This document shows positions 1 to 11,732 of a DNA stretch of 64,000 nucleotides, piece by piece (position 1 is the stretch's first letter; the number at the start of each line of letters is the position of its first letter). The notes below the pieces were generated by a model, which was given only the letters and a program-made list of their open reading frames with translations, did no database searches and was not told the origin of the DNA. A program made the translations under genes and the position numbers. The stretch is from CAXSBR01 sp964252015. GTDB lineage: Bacteria; Actinomycetota; Actinomycetes; Mycobacteriales; Jatrophihabitantaceae. The stretch covers positions 1 to 64,000 of the forward strand of contig CAXULW010000014.1 in NCBI GenBank assembly GCA_964252015.1. The letters run 5' to 3'.

Positions 1-2
1 CG

Positions 3-725
3 ACCGTGATGGCCGCGGTGGATGCGATCGCGCGGGAGACGATCCACGGCAAAGGTGGGGACACCCGCACCGTGGATCAGCGTCGCGCGGACGCCCTGGT
101 TGAGCTGTGTGCGGCGGCCCTGACCGATCCGCACCTGACCCGCGCGCACGGGCAGCGTCCGAGCGTGCAGGTCACTGTTGCCGCGTCCACCCTGATGGGC
201 CTGGACCAGCAACCCGCGGAGTTGGACGGGTACGGTCCGATCACCGCCGCGATGGGGCGCCGGATCGCGTCCGACCCGACCGCGCAGTGGCGGGTCATCC
301 TCACCGACGACACCGGCCTGGTGCTGAAGGCCGGCACGAAAACGTACCGACCGCCCGCGGACATGACCCGCACCGTCATCGCCCGAGACGTCCACTGCCA
401 ATTCCCCGGCTGCCGCAAGAACGCCGCCCACACCGACCTCGACCACGTCCAGTCATACAAAGACGGCGACGAGACCACCCAAGCGAAGCTGATGTCGCTG
501 TGCCGCCGCCACCACCGCTTCAAGCACAGCACGAAATGGACCGTCACCCGCGACGACACCACCGGCATCACCACCTGGACCGACGACCGCGGCCGCAAAC
601 ACCGCACCCGACCACCGACGAGACCAACCACCACCACCGGAACGCCAGAGTCGAGCCCACCGGCCGGCCCATCACCTGTCCAGGTGAAGGACGTCGTCGC
701 GGGCGACGACCCACCACCGTTCTGA
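3..725 (+). CDS. DUF222/HNH endonuclease (13E12 family), 5' end outside window
   Basis: Carboxy-terminal part of a DUF222-type protein ending in an HNH nuclease domain. The frame is already open at the left edge, so the start and most of the DUF222 region are missing; the in-frame GTG at 6 and ATG at 9 are unlikely to be the true start. The nuclease module is clear: CQFPGC (near 391-414), the DLDHV motif (near 439), then CRRHHRFKH (near 501), which is the Cys pair, the His of the HNH fold and the second metal-binding cluster. A Pro/Thr-rich tail follows. A complete relative lies at 25125-26474. Proteins of this family occur in many copies in actinobacterial genomes and their substrate is unknown. 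Confidence 0.8.
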   Translation, partial: TVMAAVDAIARETIHGKGGDTRTVDQRRADALVELCAAALTDPHLTRAHGQRPSVQVTVAASTLMGLDQQPAELDGYGPITAAMGRRIASDPTAQWRVILTDDTGLVLKAGTKTYRPPADMTRTVIARDVHCQFPGCRKNAAHTDLDHVQSYKDGDETTQAKLMSLCRRHHRFKHSTKWTVTRDDTTGITTWTDDRGRKHRTRPPTRPTTTTGTPESSPPAGPSPVQVKDVVAGDDPPPF

Positions 726-731
726 CCAAGG

Positions 732-772
732 TGCTCGACTGCCGGCGCGTCCAAGGACGCCGGGGTCGAGCA
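732..772. terminator. Strong bidirectional hairpin between convergent genes
   Basis: TGCTCGAC (732-739) pairs perfectly with GTCGAGCA (765-772). Inside it CCGGC (742-746) pairs with GCCGG (759-763) and GTCC (749-752) with GGAC (755-758), leaving an AA loop. It sits between the 3' ends of the HNH gene (+) and the enoyl-CoA hydratase gene (-). It has no strong T tract, which is common for actinobacterial terminators. Confidence 0.65.
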
Positions 773-795
773 AGTGCTTGGGGGGACGGGATCGG

Positions 796-1575
796 TCAAC
801 GCCTGACGAAGTCAGCCTTTCCGGGTCCGTTCTCGATGAACGAGGTCAGGCCGATTGCTTTGTCCTCGGTGGCGAACAACCCGGCGAACAGGTTCGATTC
901 CAGGCGCAGGCCACTGGTGACGTCGCCGTCCAGACCGCCGTCGATCGCCGCTTTGGCCGCGCGCAGTGCGATCGCCGGACCTTGGGCCAGGCGCCGGGCC
1001 CAGGCGAGCGCGGCGTCGTAGACGTCGCCTGCTGGCAGCACCCGATCGACCAGCCCGATCCGCAGCGCTTCGTCGGCGCCGATCATGTCGCCGCTGTAGA
1101 TCAGCTCCTTGGCCCGGGCCGGTCCGACCAGCCGGGGCAGCCGCTGGGTTCCGCCCGCCCCCGGGATCATGCCGAGCAGGATCTCCGGCTGGCCCCACTT
1201 GGCGTCCGCGGCGCTGAACCGCACGTCGGCGGTGAGGGCGAGCTCGCACCCGCCACCAAGGGCGTACCCGGTGACCGCGGCGACCACCGGCTTGGGAATG
1301 GCAGCGACGGCGTTGATGGAGGAACTCAGCCGGGCGGCCTGGTTCACCATGTCCGCGTGACTCATGCTCGCGAACTCCTTGACGTCCGCCCCGGCCGCGA
1401 ACGCCCGGTCCCCACCCCACAGCACGACGGCCCGCACGTCGTCGCGGGTGGATAGCTCGATCGCCGCGGCGCGGATCTCCTCCTGCATGGCGGTGTTCAG
1501 CACGTTCATCGGCGGCCGGTTCAACCGGATCGTTGCCACCGCCGCCTCGACCTCGACCGAGACCAGTTCGTACAT
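796..1575 (-). CDS. Enoyl-CoA hydratase/isomerase family protein
   Basis: A 259-residue crotonase-fold protein, expected to hydrate 2-enoyl-CoA thioesters in beta-oxidation. The oxyanion-hole segments FAAGADVKEF and GYALGGGCELAL are present. Both acid/base glutamates of true hydratases are conserved (the E of GGGCELAL and the E of WGQPEILLG), which favours hydratase over isomerase or hydrolase. I chose the ATG at 1575 because GGGGAGG lies just upstream; a GTG at 1590 overlaps the stop of the preceding ABC ATPase gene and would add five residues. It is probably co-transcribed with that ATPase gene. The physiological substrate cannot be read from the sequence. Confidence 0.88.
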   Translation of the reverse strand: MYELVSVEVEAAVATIRLNRPPMNVLNTAMQEEIRAAAIELSTRDDVRAVVLWGGDRAFAAGADVKEFASMSHADMVNQAARLSSSINAVAAIPKPVVAAVTGYALGGGCELALTADVRFSAADAKWGQPEILLGMIPGAGGTQRLPRLVGPARAKELIYSGDMIGADEALRIGLVDRVLPAGDVYDAALAWARRLAQGPAIALRAAKAAIDGGLDGDVTSGLRLESNLFAGLFATEDKAIGLTSFIENGPGKADFVRR

Positions 1576-1586
1576 GAGCCTCCCCT

Positions 1587-2606
1587 TCACGATGCCGACG
1601 GTGTGGGTGCAGACGGTGTGGGTGCCGACGGTGTGGGTGCCGACGGTGCGGGTGCCGACGGTGCGGATGCCGACGGTGCGGTTGCCGACGGTGCGGTTGC
1701 CGACGGTGCGGTTGCCGACGGTGCGGTTGCCGGTGGCTTGCGGGTGCGCGGCGCGGCCCGCGCGTAATAGCGCCCGGCAACCCGCTCCAGCAGCACCGGC
1801 AACGCGAACGTCTCCGACAGTGTCTCGCTGGTGAGCACGTCGGTGATCAGGCCGGACGCCACGGTCATCCCGTCCCTCAGTAGCAGCGCGTGTGTGGTGC
1901 CGACCGGGATCTCCTCGACGTGGTGGGTGACCAGCACGCTGGCCGGTGCGTCCGCGCGGCGGGCCAGGCGGGTCAACCGGCGCAACAGGTCCTCACGACC
2001 ACCGAGATCCATGCCCGCAGCGGGCTCGTCGAGCAGCATCAGCTCGGGATCGGTCATCAGGGCCCGCGCGATCTGCACCCGTTTGCGCTCGCCCTCGCTC
2101 AGCGTGCCGAACTGCCGCTCCCGCAGTTCCCCCACACCGAGTTGGCCGAGGATGCGGGTGGCCCGACGGCGGTCGGTGCGGCCGTAGGCCTCGCGCCAGC
2201 GGCCCACCACGGAGTAGCCGGCGCTGATGACGATGTCGCCCACGATTTCCCGGTTCGGTATGCGCTGGGCCAGCGCGGCACTGGTCAGGCCGATGCGCGG
2301 ACGCAGCTCGAACAGGTCGACCGCGCCCATCCGTTCGCCCAGGATGTAGACGATGCCGTCCGAGGGGTGCAGTTGGGCGGCCGCGATCTGCAGCAGGGTC
2401 GTCTTGCCGGCCCCGTTGGCGCCGAGCACGACCCAGCGCTCGTCCAGCTCGACGGTCCAGTCGATCGAGTCGAGCAGGATCTTCGTGCCGCGCTGGACGG
2501 TGACGTCCTGCATCTGCAGCACCGCGTCCTCATTGACCACGAAGCCGGCGACGCCGGGGACGCCGTCGGGCATCGCGGCGGCCCGGCCCGGATCGTCGAA
2601 GGTCAT
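1587..2606 (-). CDS. Stand-alone ABC transporter ATP-binding protein
   Basis: A 339-residue ABC ATPase with Walker A (GANGAGKTT), the signature loop LSEGERKRVQ, Walker B with LLLDEPAAGMD, and the H-loop VTHH. No permease or binding protein is adjacent, so its partner is unknown; the domain arrangement resembles ModF/PhnC-type single ATPases. The ATG at 2606 was chosen over an in-frame TTG at 2618. The last ~55 residues are Ala/Pro/Ser pentapeptide repeats that are not part of the ABC fold and are probably disordered. The stop codon abuts the enoyl-CoA hydratase gene. Confidence 0.85.
   Translation of the reverse strand: MTFDDPGRAAAMPDGVPGVAGFVVNEDAVLQMQDVTVQRGTKILLDSIDWTVELDERWVVLGANGAGKTTLLQIAAAQLHPSDGIVYILGERMGAVDLFELRPRIGLTSAALAQRIPNREIVGDIVISAGYSVVGRWREAYGRTDRRRATRILGQLGVGELRERQFGTLSEGERKRVQIARALMTDPELMLLDEPAAGMDLGGREDLLRRLTRLARRADAPASVLVTHHVEEIPVGTTHALLLRDGMTVASGLITDVLTSETLSETFALPVLLERVAGRYYARAAPRTRKPPATAPSATAPSATAPSATAPSASAPSAPAPSAPTPSAPTPSAPTPSAS
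1591..1735 (-). repeat. 15-bp tandem repeats encoding the C-terminal tail of the ABC ATPase
   Basis: About nine copies of a 15-bp unit (consensus gccgacggtgcggtt on the + strand). They are translated as ATAPS/PTPSA pentapeptides at the carboxy terminus of the ABC ATPase and end immediately before its stop codon. Because 15 is a multiple of three, copy-number change would keep the frame. Confidence 0.9.
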
Positions 2607-2921
2607 GACCCCATCCAACCTGATCTGTGGGTGCTACCGGGACACGGCGGTGCGTGCTGACGGCCACGCCGTGCTCACGTCGATAGAGGTATGAATGCCG
2701 CCGCGTCCGGGTGCCCATCGGGTTCTCGTCCTGACGTGGCGGTCTGTCCATCTGCGGTTCGGGCCTGGTTGGGTCAGCCAGTTATCACGATCTTGGCCAG
2801 GCGCTCATCGGCGCGGCCGGCCTGGCTGCGGTGGCGCGGGCCGTCTCACGGTCCCGACAACGACAGGGCTGACGTTCGGTAGGGCCCGGCGCAAAGCGGC
2901 GGCCGATACAGTCAGCTGGAC
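2607..2921. other. Divergent intergenic region between the ABC ATPase gene and glgX
   Basis: About 315 bp between divergent starts, expected to carry the promoters of both operons. I see no conserved protein, RNA gene or clear operator in it. Short open frames here show no recognisable domain and I do not call them. Confidence 0.5.
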
Positions 2922-5093
<2,172 letters not shown>

Positions 5094-5119
5094 CCGACCG
5101 AGTGACGAGTCGCCGGCCC

Positions 5120-5159
5120 GCATAGCGTTTTGAGCGCCATAGCGCGCAAAACGCTATAC
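5120..5159. repeat. 40-bp palindromic intergenic element, copy 1
   Basis: ATAGCGTTTTG (5122-5132) is a perfect inverted repeat of CAAAACGCTAT (5147-5157). An inner GCGC pair (5134-5137 and 5142-5145) shares the same centre, leaving CATA in the middle. It lies between the convergent 3' ends of glgX and glgP, so it could be a bidirectional terminator. The conserved sequence of the family (copies at 5181, 18065, 18173, 34624) goes beyond what a terminator needs. Confidence 0.85.
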
Positions 5160-5180
5160 ATCTGCTGGCGGTGGTCAGCC

Positions 5181-5220
5181 GTACAGCGTTTTGAGCGTCA
5201 TAGCGCGCAAAACGCTATAC
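5181..5220. repeat. 40-bp palindromic intergenic element, copy 2
   Basis: Nearly identical to copy 1, which starts 61 bp earlier: GTACAGCGTTTTG (5181-5193) pairs with CAAAACGCTATAC (5208-5220) with a single mismatch. Both copies are followed by A(T/C)CTGCTGG, so the duplicated unit includes some flanking sequence. Confidence 0.85.
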
Positions 5221-5250
5221 ACCTGCTGGACGGCGGGGTCGGACCAGCGC

Positions 5251-7803
5251 TCAGGCGGTGACGGAGACGCCCAGCTCGGCCGACGAGGCCAGCAGCGCGT
5301 TCTTGGGTAACACGCGCACGGTGTAGCCGAATGAGCCCGTGCGGGTGAGCGGGACGCCGCCCTCGAACCGGGCCCGGCCGTCGGACTTGTCGACCAGGCT
5401 CAGCGGGACGGTCTCGATCGCGCCGAGCCGGTCGTCGACATCGACCGTACCGAACGCGGCCTCGACCTCGACGTCGTCGGCGCTCAGCCCGGCGAGCTCG
5501 ACCTCGGCTCGCAGGCGCAGGGTGCCGCCGAGCTCGGGGTCACCCTCAATCAGGGAGTCGACGTGGTCGACGCGCACTCCCGGCCATGCCTTGAGCACGT
5601 CCGAGCGCCAGGCGGCCAGCTGCTTGGCGGCGGCGAAGTCGTTGGCGGTAACCCGGGCGGCGGCGGCCGCCGCCGGGGCATAGAGGTTGCTGATGTAGTC
5701 CCACACCATGCGCGTGGCCAGCACCTTGGGCCCGAGCGTGGTGATCGTGTGGCGGACCATCGACACCCACCGCGTCGGCACGCCGGCGTCGTCGCGCGTG
5801 TAGAACCGCGGCGCCACCTGCGTCTCGATCAGGTTGTACAGCGCGCGGGCTTCCAGGTCGTCACGGCGGTCGGGGTCGTTCAGGCCGTCGGCGGTCGGGA
5901 TGGCCCAGCCGTTCTCGCCGTCGAACCACTCGTCCCACCAGCCGTCGCGAATGGACAGGTTGAGACCACCGTTCAGGGCCGATTTCATGCCCGACGTGCC
6001 GCAGGCCTCGAGCGGGCGCAGCGGGTTGTTCAGCCACACGTCGGATCCCCAGTACAGGTACCGGGCCATGCCGATGTCGTAGTTGGGCAGGAACGCGATG
6101 CGATGGCGCACCTCGGGGTCGTCGGCGAACGCGACCATCTGGGCGATGAGTTGCTTGCCGCCGTCGTCGGCCGGGTGGCTCTTGCCGGCGATGACTATCT
6201 GCACCGGGTGGTTGGGGTCGAGCAGCAGGGACTTGAGCTTGGCCGGATCGCGCAGCATCAAGGTCAGGCGCTTGTAGGACGGCACCCGGCGCGCGAAACC
6301 TATGGTCAGCACGTCCGGGTCGAACGCCGACTGCACCCACGCCAGTTCGGCGTCGGCCATACCGCGCTCGTGACAGGACTCGTAGAGACGGCGACGGATC
6401 TCCTGCACCAACTGCTCACGTTGCGAACGGCGGATGTGCCAGAGCTCGGTATCGCTGATGGTGGCCAGTTCGGCCCAGGCGCCACCGGTGTCGAGGGCGT
6501 CCGTGCCATCGCCCTGTTCGGCCCGCTCGATCAGCTCGCGTGACATCCACGTCGGCGCGTGCACGCCGTTGGTGACCGAGGAGATCGGCACCTCGCCGAA
6601 GTCGAAGTTCGGCCACAGGCCGGCGAACATCTCCCGGGACACCTCGCCGTGCAGCTGCGACACGCCGTTGGCCCGCTGTCCGATCCGCAGGCCCATGTGG
6701 GCCATGTTGAAGATCCCGCCGTCCGCCTCCGCGCCGAGCGCGAGCGCGGGCTCGGCCGGTACGCCCGGGAACACGGTCAAGTGCGCGGCGACCAGCGACC
6801 GCGAGAACCGGTCGATGCCGGCCGGCACGGGCGTGTGCGTGGTGAAGACGGTGCCCGCCCGCACGGCCTGCAGCGCCTCGTCGAAGCTCAGGCCCGTGTC
6901 GGCCATGTACTCGCGGATGCGCTCTATGCCGAGGAAGCCCGCGTGGCCCTCGTTGGTGTGGAACACCTGCGGGGTGGGCGTGCCGGTGGCCGTACAGAAC
7001 GCCCGGATGGCGCGCACGCCGCCGACGCCGAGCAGGAGTTCCTGCAGCAGCCGATGCTCAGCTCCGCCGCCGTAAAGGCGGTCGGTGACCTGGCGCAACG
7101 CGATGTCGTTCTCCTCGACGTCGCTGTCCAGCAACAGCAGCGGGACCCGGCCGACCTGGACCAACCACACCTGGGCGGTGAGTACCCGGTCGTCGGGCAG
7201 GGCCAGGGCGACCTTGACCACGGCGCCGGCCGCGTCGGTGAGCGGCTTGATCGGCAGGCCCTGCGGGTCCAGGGCCGGGTAGCGCTCCAGCTGCCATCCG
7301 TCCGAGGACAGGGACTGGTCGAAATAGCCGGCCCGGTAGAGCAGGCCGACGCCGATGATCGGGACGCCGAGGTCGCTGGCCGCCTTCAGGTGGTCACCGG
7401 CCAGGATGCCGAGGCCACCGGAGTACTGCGGCAGCACCTCGGTGATGCCGAACTCGGGCGAGAAGTAGGCGATCGACTCCGGCAGCGCACCGGGCGCCTC
7501 GGCTTGTCGGCGCTGATACGAGCGCGGCGCGGTCACGTAGTCGTTCAGGTCCTCGGCCACATCGCTCAGCCGCCGCAGGAACTTGCGGTCGGTGGACAGC
7601 TTCACCAGCCGCTCGGCCGAGACCTCGCCCAGCATCTTGCGCGGGTCGCCGCGGCATTCGCGCCACAGGTCCGGATCGACGGATTCGAGGAGATCCTGCG
7701 ACTCCGGGTGCCATGACCAGCGCAGGTTGTTGACGATGGTGGACAGCGGCTCGAGGGCCTGCGGGAAACGGGCTCGCACGGTGAGCCGACGGAGTGCTTT
7801 CAC
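5251..7803 (-). CDS. glgP: Alpha-glucan (glycogen) phosphorylase
   Basis: An 850-residue GT35 phosphorylase that releases glucose-1-phosphate from alpha-1,4-glucan ends. It belongs to the actinobacterial/archaeal subgroup with an extra N-terminal domain beginning TVRARFPQALEPL. The pyridoxal-phosphate site is GTSGMKSALNGG, with the Schiff-base lysine at K607. FSPEFGITEVLPQYSGGLG and the phosphate-site region are also well kept. GTG at 7803 is the start, 111 bp from the divergent glgE start, so the two genes share a promoter region and perhaps regulation. Placing the degradative enzyme beside the GlgE anabolic operon is typical for actinobacteria. Confidence 0.94.
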   Translation of the reverse strand: MKALRRLTVRARFPQALEPLSTIVNNLRWSWHPESQDLLESVDPDLWRECRGDPRKMLGEVSAERLVKLSTDRKFLRRLSDVAEDLNDYVTAPRSYQRRQAEAPGALPESIAYFSPEFGITEVLPQYSGGLGILAGDHLKAASDLGVPIIGVGLLYRAGYFDQSLSSDGWQLERYPALDPQGLPIKPLTDAAGAVVKVALALPDDRVLTAQVWLVQVGRVPLLLLDSDVEENDIALRQVTDRLYGGGAEHRLLQELLLGVGGVRAIRAFCTATGTPTPQVFHTNEGHAGFLGIERIREYMADTGLSFDEALQAVRAGTVFTTHTPVPAGIDRFSRSLVAAHLTVFPGVPAEPALALGAEADGGIFNMAHMGLRIGQRANGVSQLHGEVSREMFAGLWPNFDFGEVPISSVTNGVHAPTWMSRELIERAEQGDGTDALDTGGAWAELATISDTELWHIRRSQREQLVQEIRRRLYESCHERGMADAELAWVQSAFDPDVLTIGFARRVPSYKRLTLMLRDPAKLKSLLLDPNHPVQIVIAGKSHPADDGGKQLIAQMVAFADDPEVRHRIAFLPNYDIGMARYLYWGSDVWLNNPLRPLEACGTSGMKSALNGGLNLSIRDGWWDEWFDGENGWAIPTADGLNDPDRRDDLEARALYNLIETQVAPRFYTRDDAGVPTRWVSMVRHTITTLGPKVLATRMVWDYISNLYAPAAAAAARVTANDFAAAKQLAAWRSDVLKAWPGVRVDHVDSLIEGDPELGGTLRLRAEVELAGLSADDVEVEAAFGTVDVDDRLGAIETVPLSLVDKSDGRARFEGGVPLTRTGSFGYTVRVLPKNALLASSAELGVSVTA

Positions 7804-7914
7804 GAGCGCGAGCCTACCGGCCGGAACGGCTTACATGACGACCTCAACGGGGTGCGGCACGCAATCCGGGCGGGGGTGTACCCGGCACCCCTCGACTCTG
7901 GATAGGGTCTTTGC

Positions 7915-9903
7915 GTGTTAGGACGCATCGGACTGTCGGACGTCGCCCCCATCGTGGCCGGTGGAGAGTTCTCCGCCCGCGCCGTGATCGGCGAGCACAT
8001 TCCCGTCGCGGCGACCGTCTTTCGCGAGGGTCACGACGCCGTCGGCGCCAACGTGCGCTGGAGCCCGCCCGGGCGCGGTCCGGCCAGGTTTGTCCGGATG
8101 ACGCCCGGTGCGCCCGGGCTCGATCGCTGGCACGCCGAGGTGGTACCCGACGAAACCGGGCTGTGGAGCTTCTCGGTCGAGGCGTGGAGCGACCCGCTGT
8201 CCACCTGGCACCACGCGGTGACGGTGAAGCTGGACGCCGGGCAGAGTGCGGACGAGCTGGCCAACGATCTCGCCACCGGGGCCACCCTGCTGGAACGGGT
8301 CGCCGGCACATTGGCCGATGACGACGAGGTCGCCCGACTGCGCCAGGCCGCGGCGGCGCTGGGTGACCCCGAACTCGCGCTCGCCGATCGGGTCGCGCCG
8401 GCCCTGGACGAGGAGACGCAGCGGCTGCTGTACGACAACCCGGTGCGCGAACTCGTCACCCGGTCCAAGCGTTACGACGTGTGGGTCGACCGGGAGCGCG
8501 CGCTGTTCGGCGCCTGGTACGAGTTCTTCCCCCGTTCCATCGGCGCGCAACTGGCCGGCGACCTGAGCGCCCCGGCCAAGCCGGCCCGCCACGGCACGTT
8601 CGCCGATGCGACCAAACACCTGGACTACGTGGCCGGTCTCGGCTTCGACGTGGTGTACCTGCCGCCCATCCATCCGATCGGCAAGGTCAATCGCAAGGGA
8701 CCGAACAACACCCTGGACCCGGCCCCGTGGGACGTCGGCTCGCCGTGGGCCATCGGTTCGGCCGAAGGCGGCCACGACGCGATCCACCCCCAGCTCGGCA
8801 CCGAGGACGACTTCAAGGCCTTCGTGGCCCGCACGCACGAACTGGGCATGGAGGTGGCGCTCGACTTCGCGCTGCAGGCCGCGCCGGACCACCCCTGGGT
8901 CACCGAGCATCCGGAGTGGTTCACCACGCTGCCCGACGGCACGATCGCCTACGCGGAGAACCCACCGAAGAAGTACCAGGACATCTACCCGATCAACTTC
9001 GACAACGACCCGGCCGGCATCTACGCCGAGAGCCTGCGCATCATCCGGCACTGGGTCGACCTGGGCGTGAAGATCTTCCGGGTCGACAATCCGCACACCA
9101 AGCCGGTGAACTTCTGGCACTGGCTCATCTGGACGGTGAAGAAGACCGACCCGGACGTGCTCTTCCTGGCCGAGGCGTTCACCCGTCCGGCGATGATGCA
9201 CGCACTGGCCGAAGCCGGGTTCACCCAGTCCTACACGTACTTCACCTGGCGCACGACCAAGCCCGAGTTGACCGAGTACGCCGAAGATCTGGTGTCCTCG
9301 GCGCACTACATGCGCCCGAACTTCTTCCCCACCACCCCGGACATCCTGCACGCCTATCTGCAGCACGGATCGCCGGCCGCGTTCACGATCCGGGCCGTGC
9401 TCGCGACGATGCTGTCGCCGACGTTCGGCATCTACTCGGGCTACGAGCTGTTCGAGCACGTCGCGCTGCGCGAGGGCAGCGAGGAGTTCCTCGACACCGA
9501 GAAGTTCCAGCTGCGCCCACGCGACCTGGTGGGTGCGCTCGTGCGCGGTGCGTCGCTGGCACCGTTGCTGGCCCGGCTCAACCAGATTCGCAAGGCCCAC
9601 CCGGCGCTGCACTGGTTGCGCAACCTGCACTTCCACCTCGTCGAAGACCCCAGCGTGATCGCGTTCAGCAAGCGCGACGAGGAGACCGGCGACACGATCC
9701 TGGTCATCTGCTCGCTCGATCCGCACAACCCGCGCGAGACCACGACCTGGCTCGATCTGCCCGAACTCGGGCTGCCGTGGGGGGCGACGTTCACCGTCCG
9801 TGACGAGCTCCAGGAAGCTACCTACCAGTGGACGCAGCACAACTACCTGCGTCTGAGCCCAGCCCAGCCCGCCCACATCTTCGTCGTCAACCCGACGGCC
9901 TAA
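7915..9903 (+). CDS. glgE: Alpha-1,4-glucan:maltose-1-phosphate maltosyltransferase GlgE
   Basis: A 662-residue GH13_3 enzyme that adds maltosyl units from alpha-maltose-1-phosphate to glucan chains. The N-terminal beta domain (about 1-110) and helical insert are followed by the barrel, with nucleophile D391 in FRVDNPHTKP and acid/base E420 in FLAEAFTRP. The NFWHWLIW stretch after the nucleophile is diagnostic for GlgE rather than an amylase. It starts with GTG at 7915. It is the first gene of glgE-treS-pep2-glgB, with only 7 bp before treS, so all four steps from trehalose to branched glucan are probably co-expressed. Confidence 0.96.
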   Translation: MLGRIGLSDVAPIVAGGEFSARAVIGEHIPVAATVFREGHDAVGANVRWSPPGRGPARFVRMTPGAPGLDRWHAEVVPDETGLWSFSVEAWSDPLSTWHHAVTVKLDAGQSADELANDLATGATLLERVAGTLADDDEVARLRQAAAALGDPELALADRVAPALDEETQRLLYDNPVRELVTRSKRYDVWVDRERALFGAWYEFFPRSIGAQLAGDLSAPAKPARHGTFADATKHLDYVAGLGFDVVYLPPIHPIGKVNRKGPNNTLDPAPWDVGSPWAIGSAEGGHDAIHPQLGTEDDFKAFVARTHELGMEVALDFALQAAPDHPWVTEHPEWFTTLPDGTIAYAENPPKKYQDIYPINFDNDPAGIYAESLRIIRHWVDLGVKIFRVDNPHTKPVNFWHWLIWTVKKTDPDVLFLAEAFTRPAMMHALAEAGFTQSYTYFTWRTTKPELTEYAEDLVSSAHYMRPNFFPTTPDILHAYLQHGSPAAFTIRAVLATMLSPTFGIYSGYELFEHVALREGSEEFLDTEKFQLRPRDLVGALVRGASLAPLLARLNQIRKAHPALHWLRNLHFHLVEDPSVIAFSKRDEETGDTILVICSLDPHNPRETTTWLDLPELGLPWGATFTVRDELQEATYQWTQHNYLRLSPAQPAHIFVVNPTA

Positions 9904-9910
9904 GGATCTG

Positions 9911-11707
<1,797 letters not shown>

Positions 11708-11732
11708 GCGCTTGCGCGAAGAGGCATCAGAT

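Noticed and set aside
2607..2921. Small open frames between the ABC ATPase gene and glgX
   Set aside because: Three overlapping frames are open, none with a good ribosome site, a recognisable motif or a conserved-looking composition.
5120..5220. CRISPR-like direct repeats
   Set aside because: Only two copies sit together, each is itself a palindrome, there are no regularly sized spacers, and no cas genes occur in the window.
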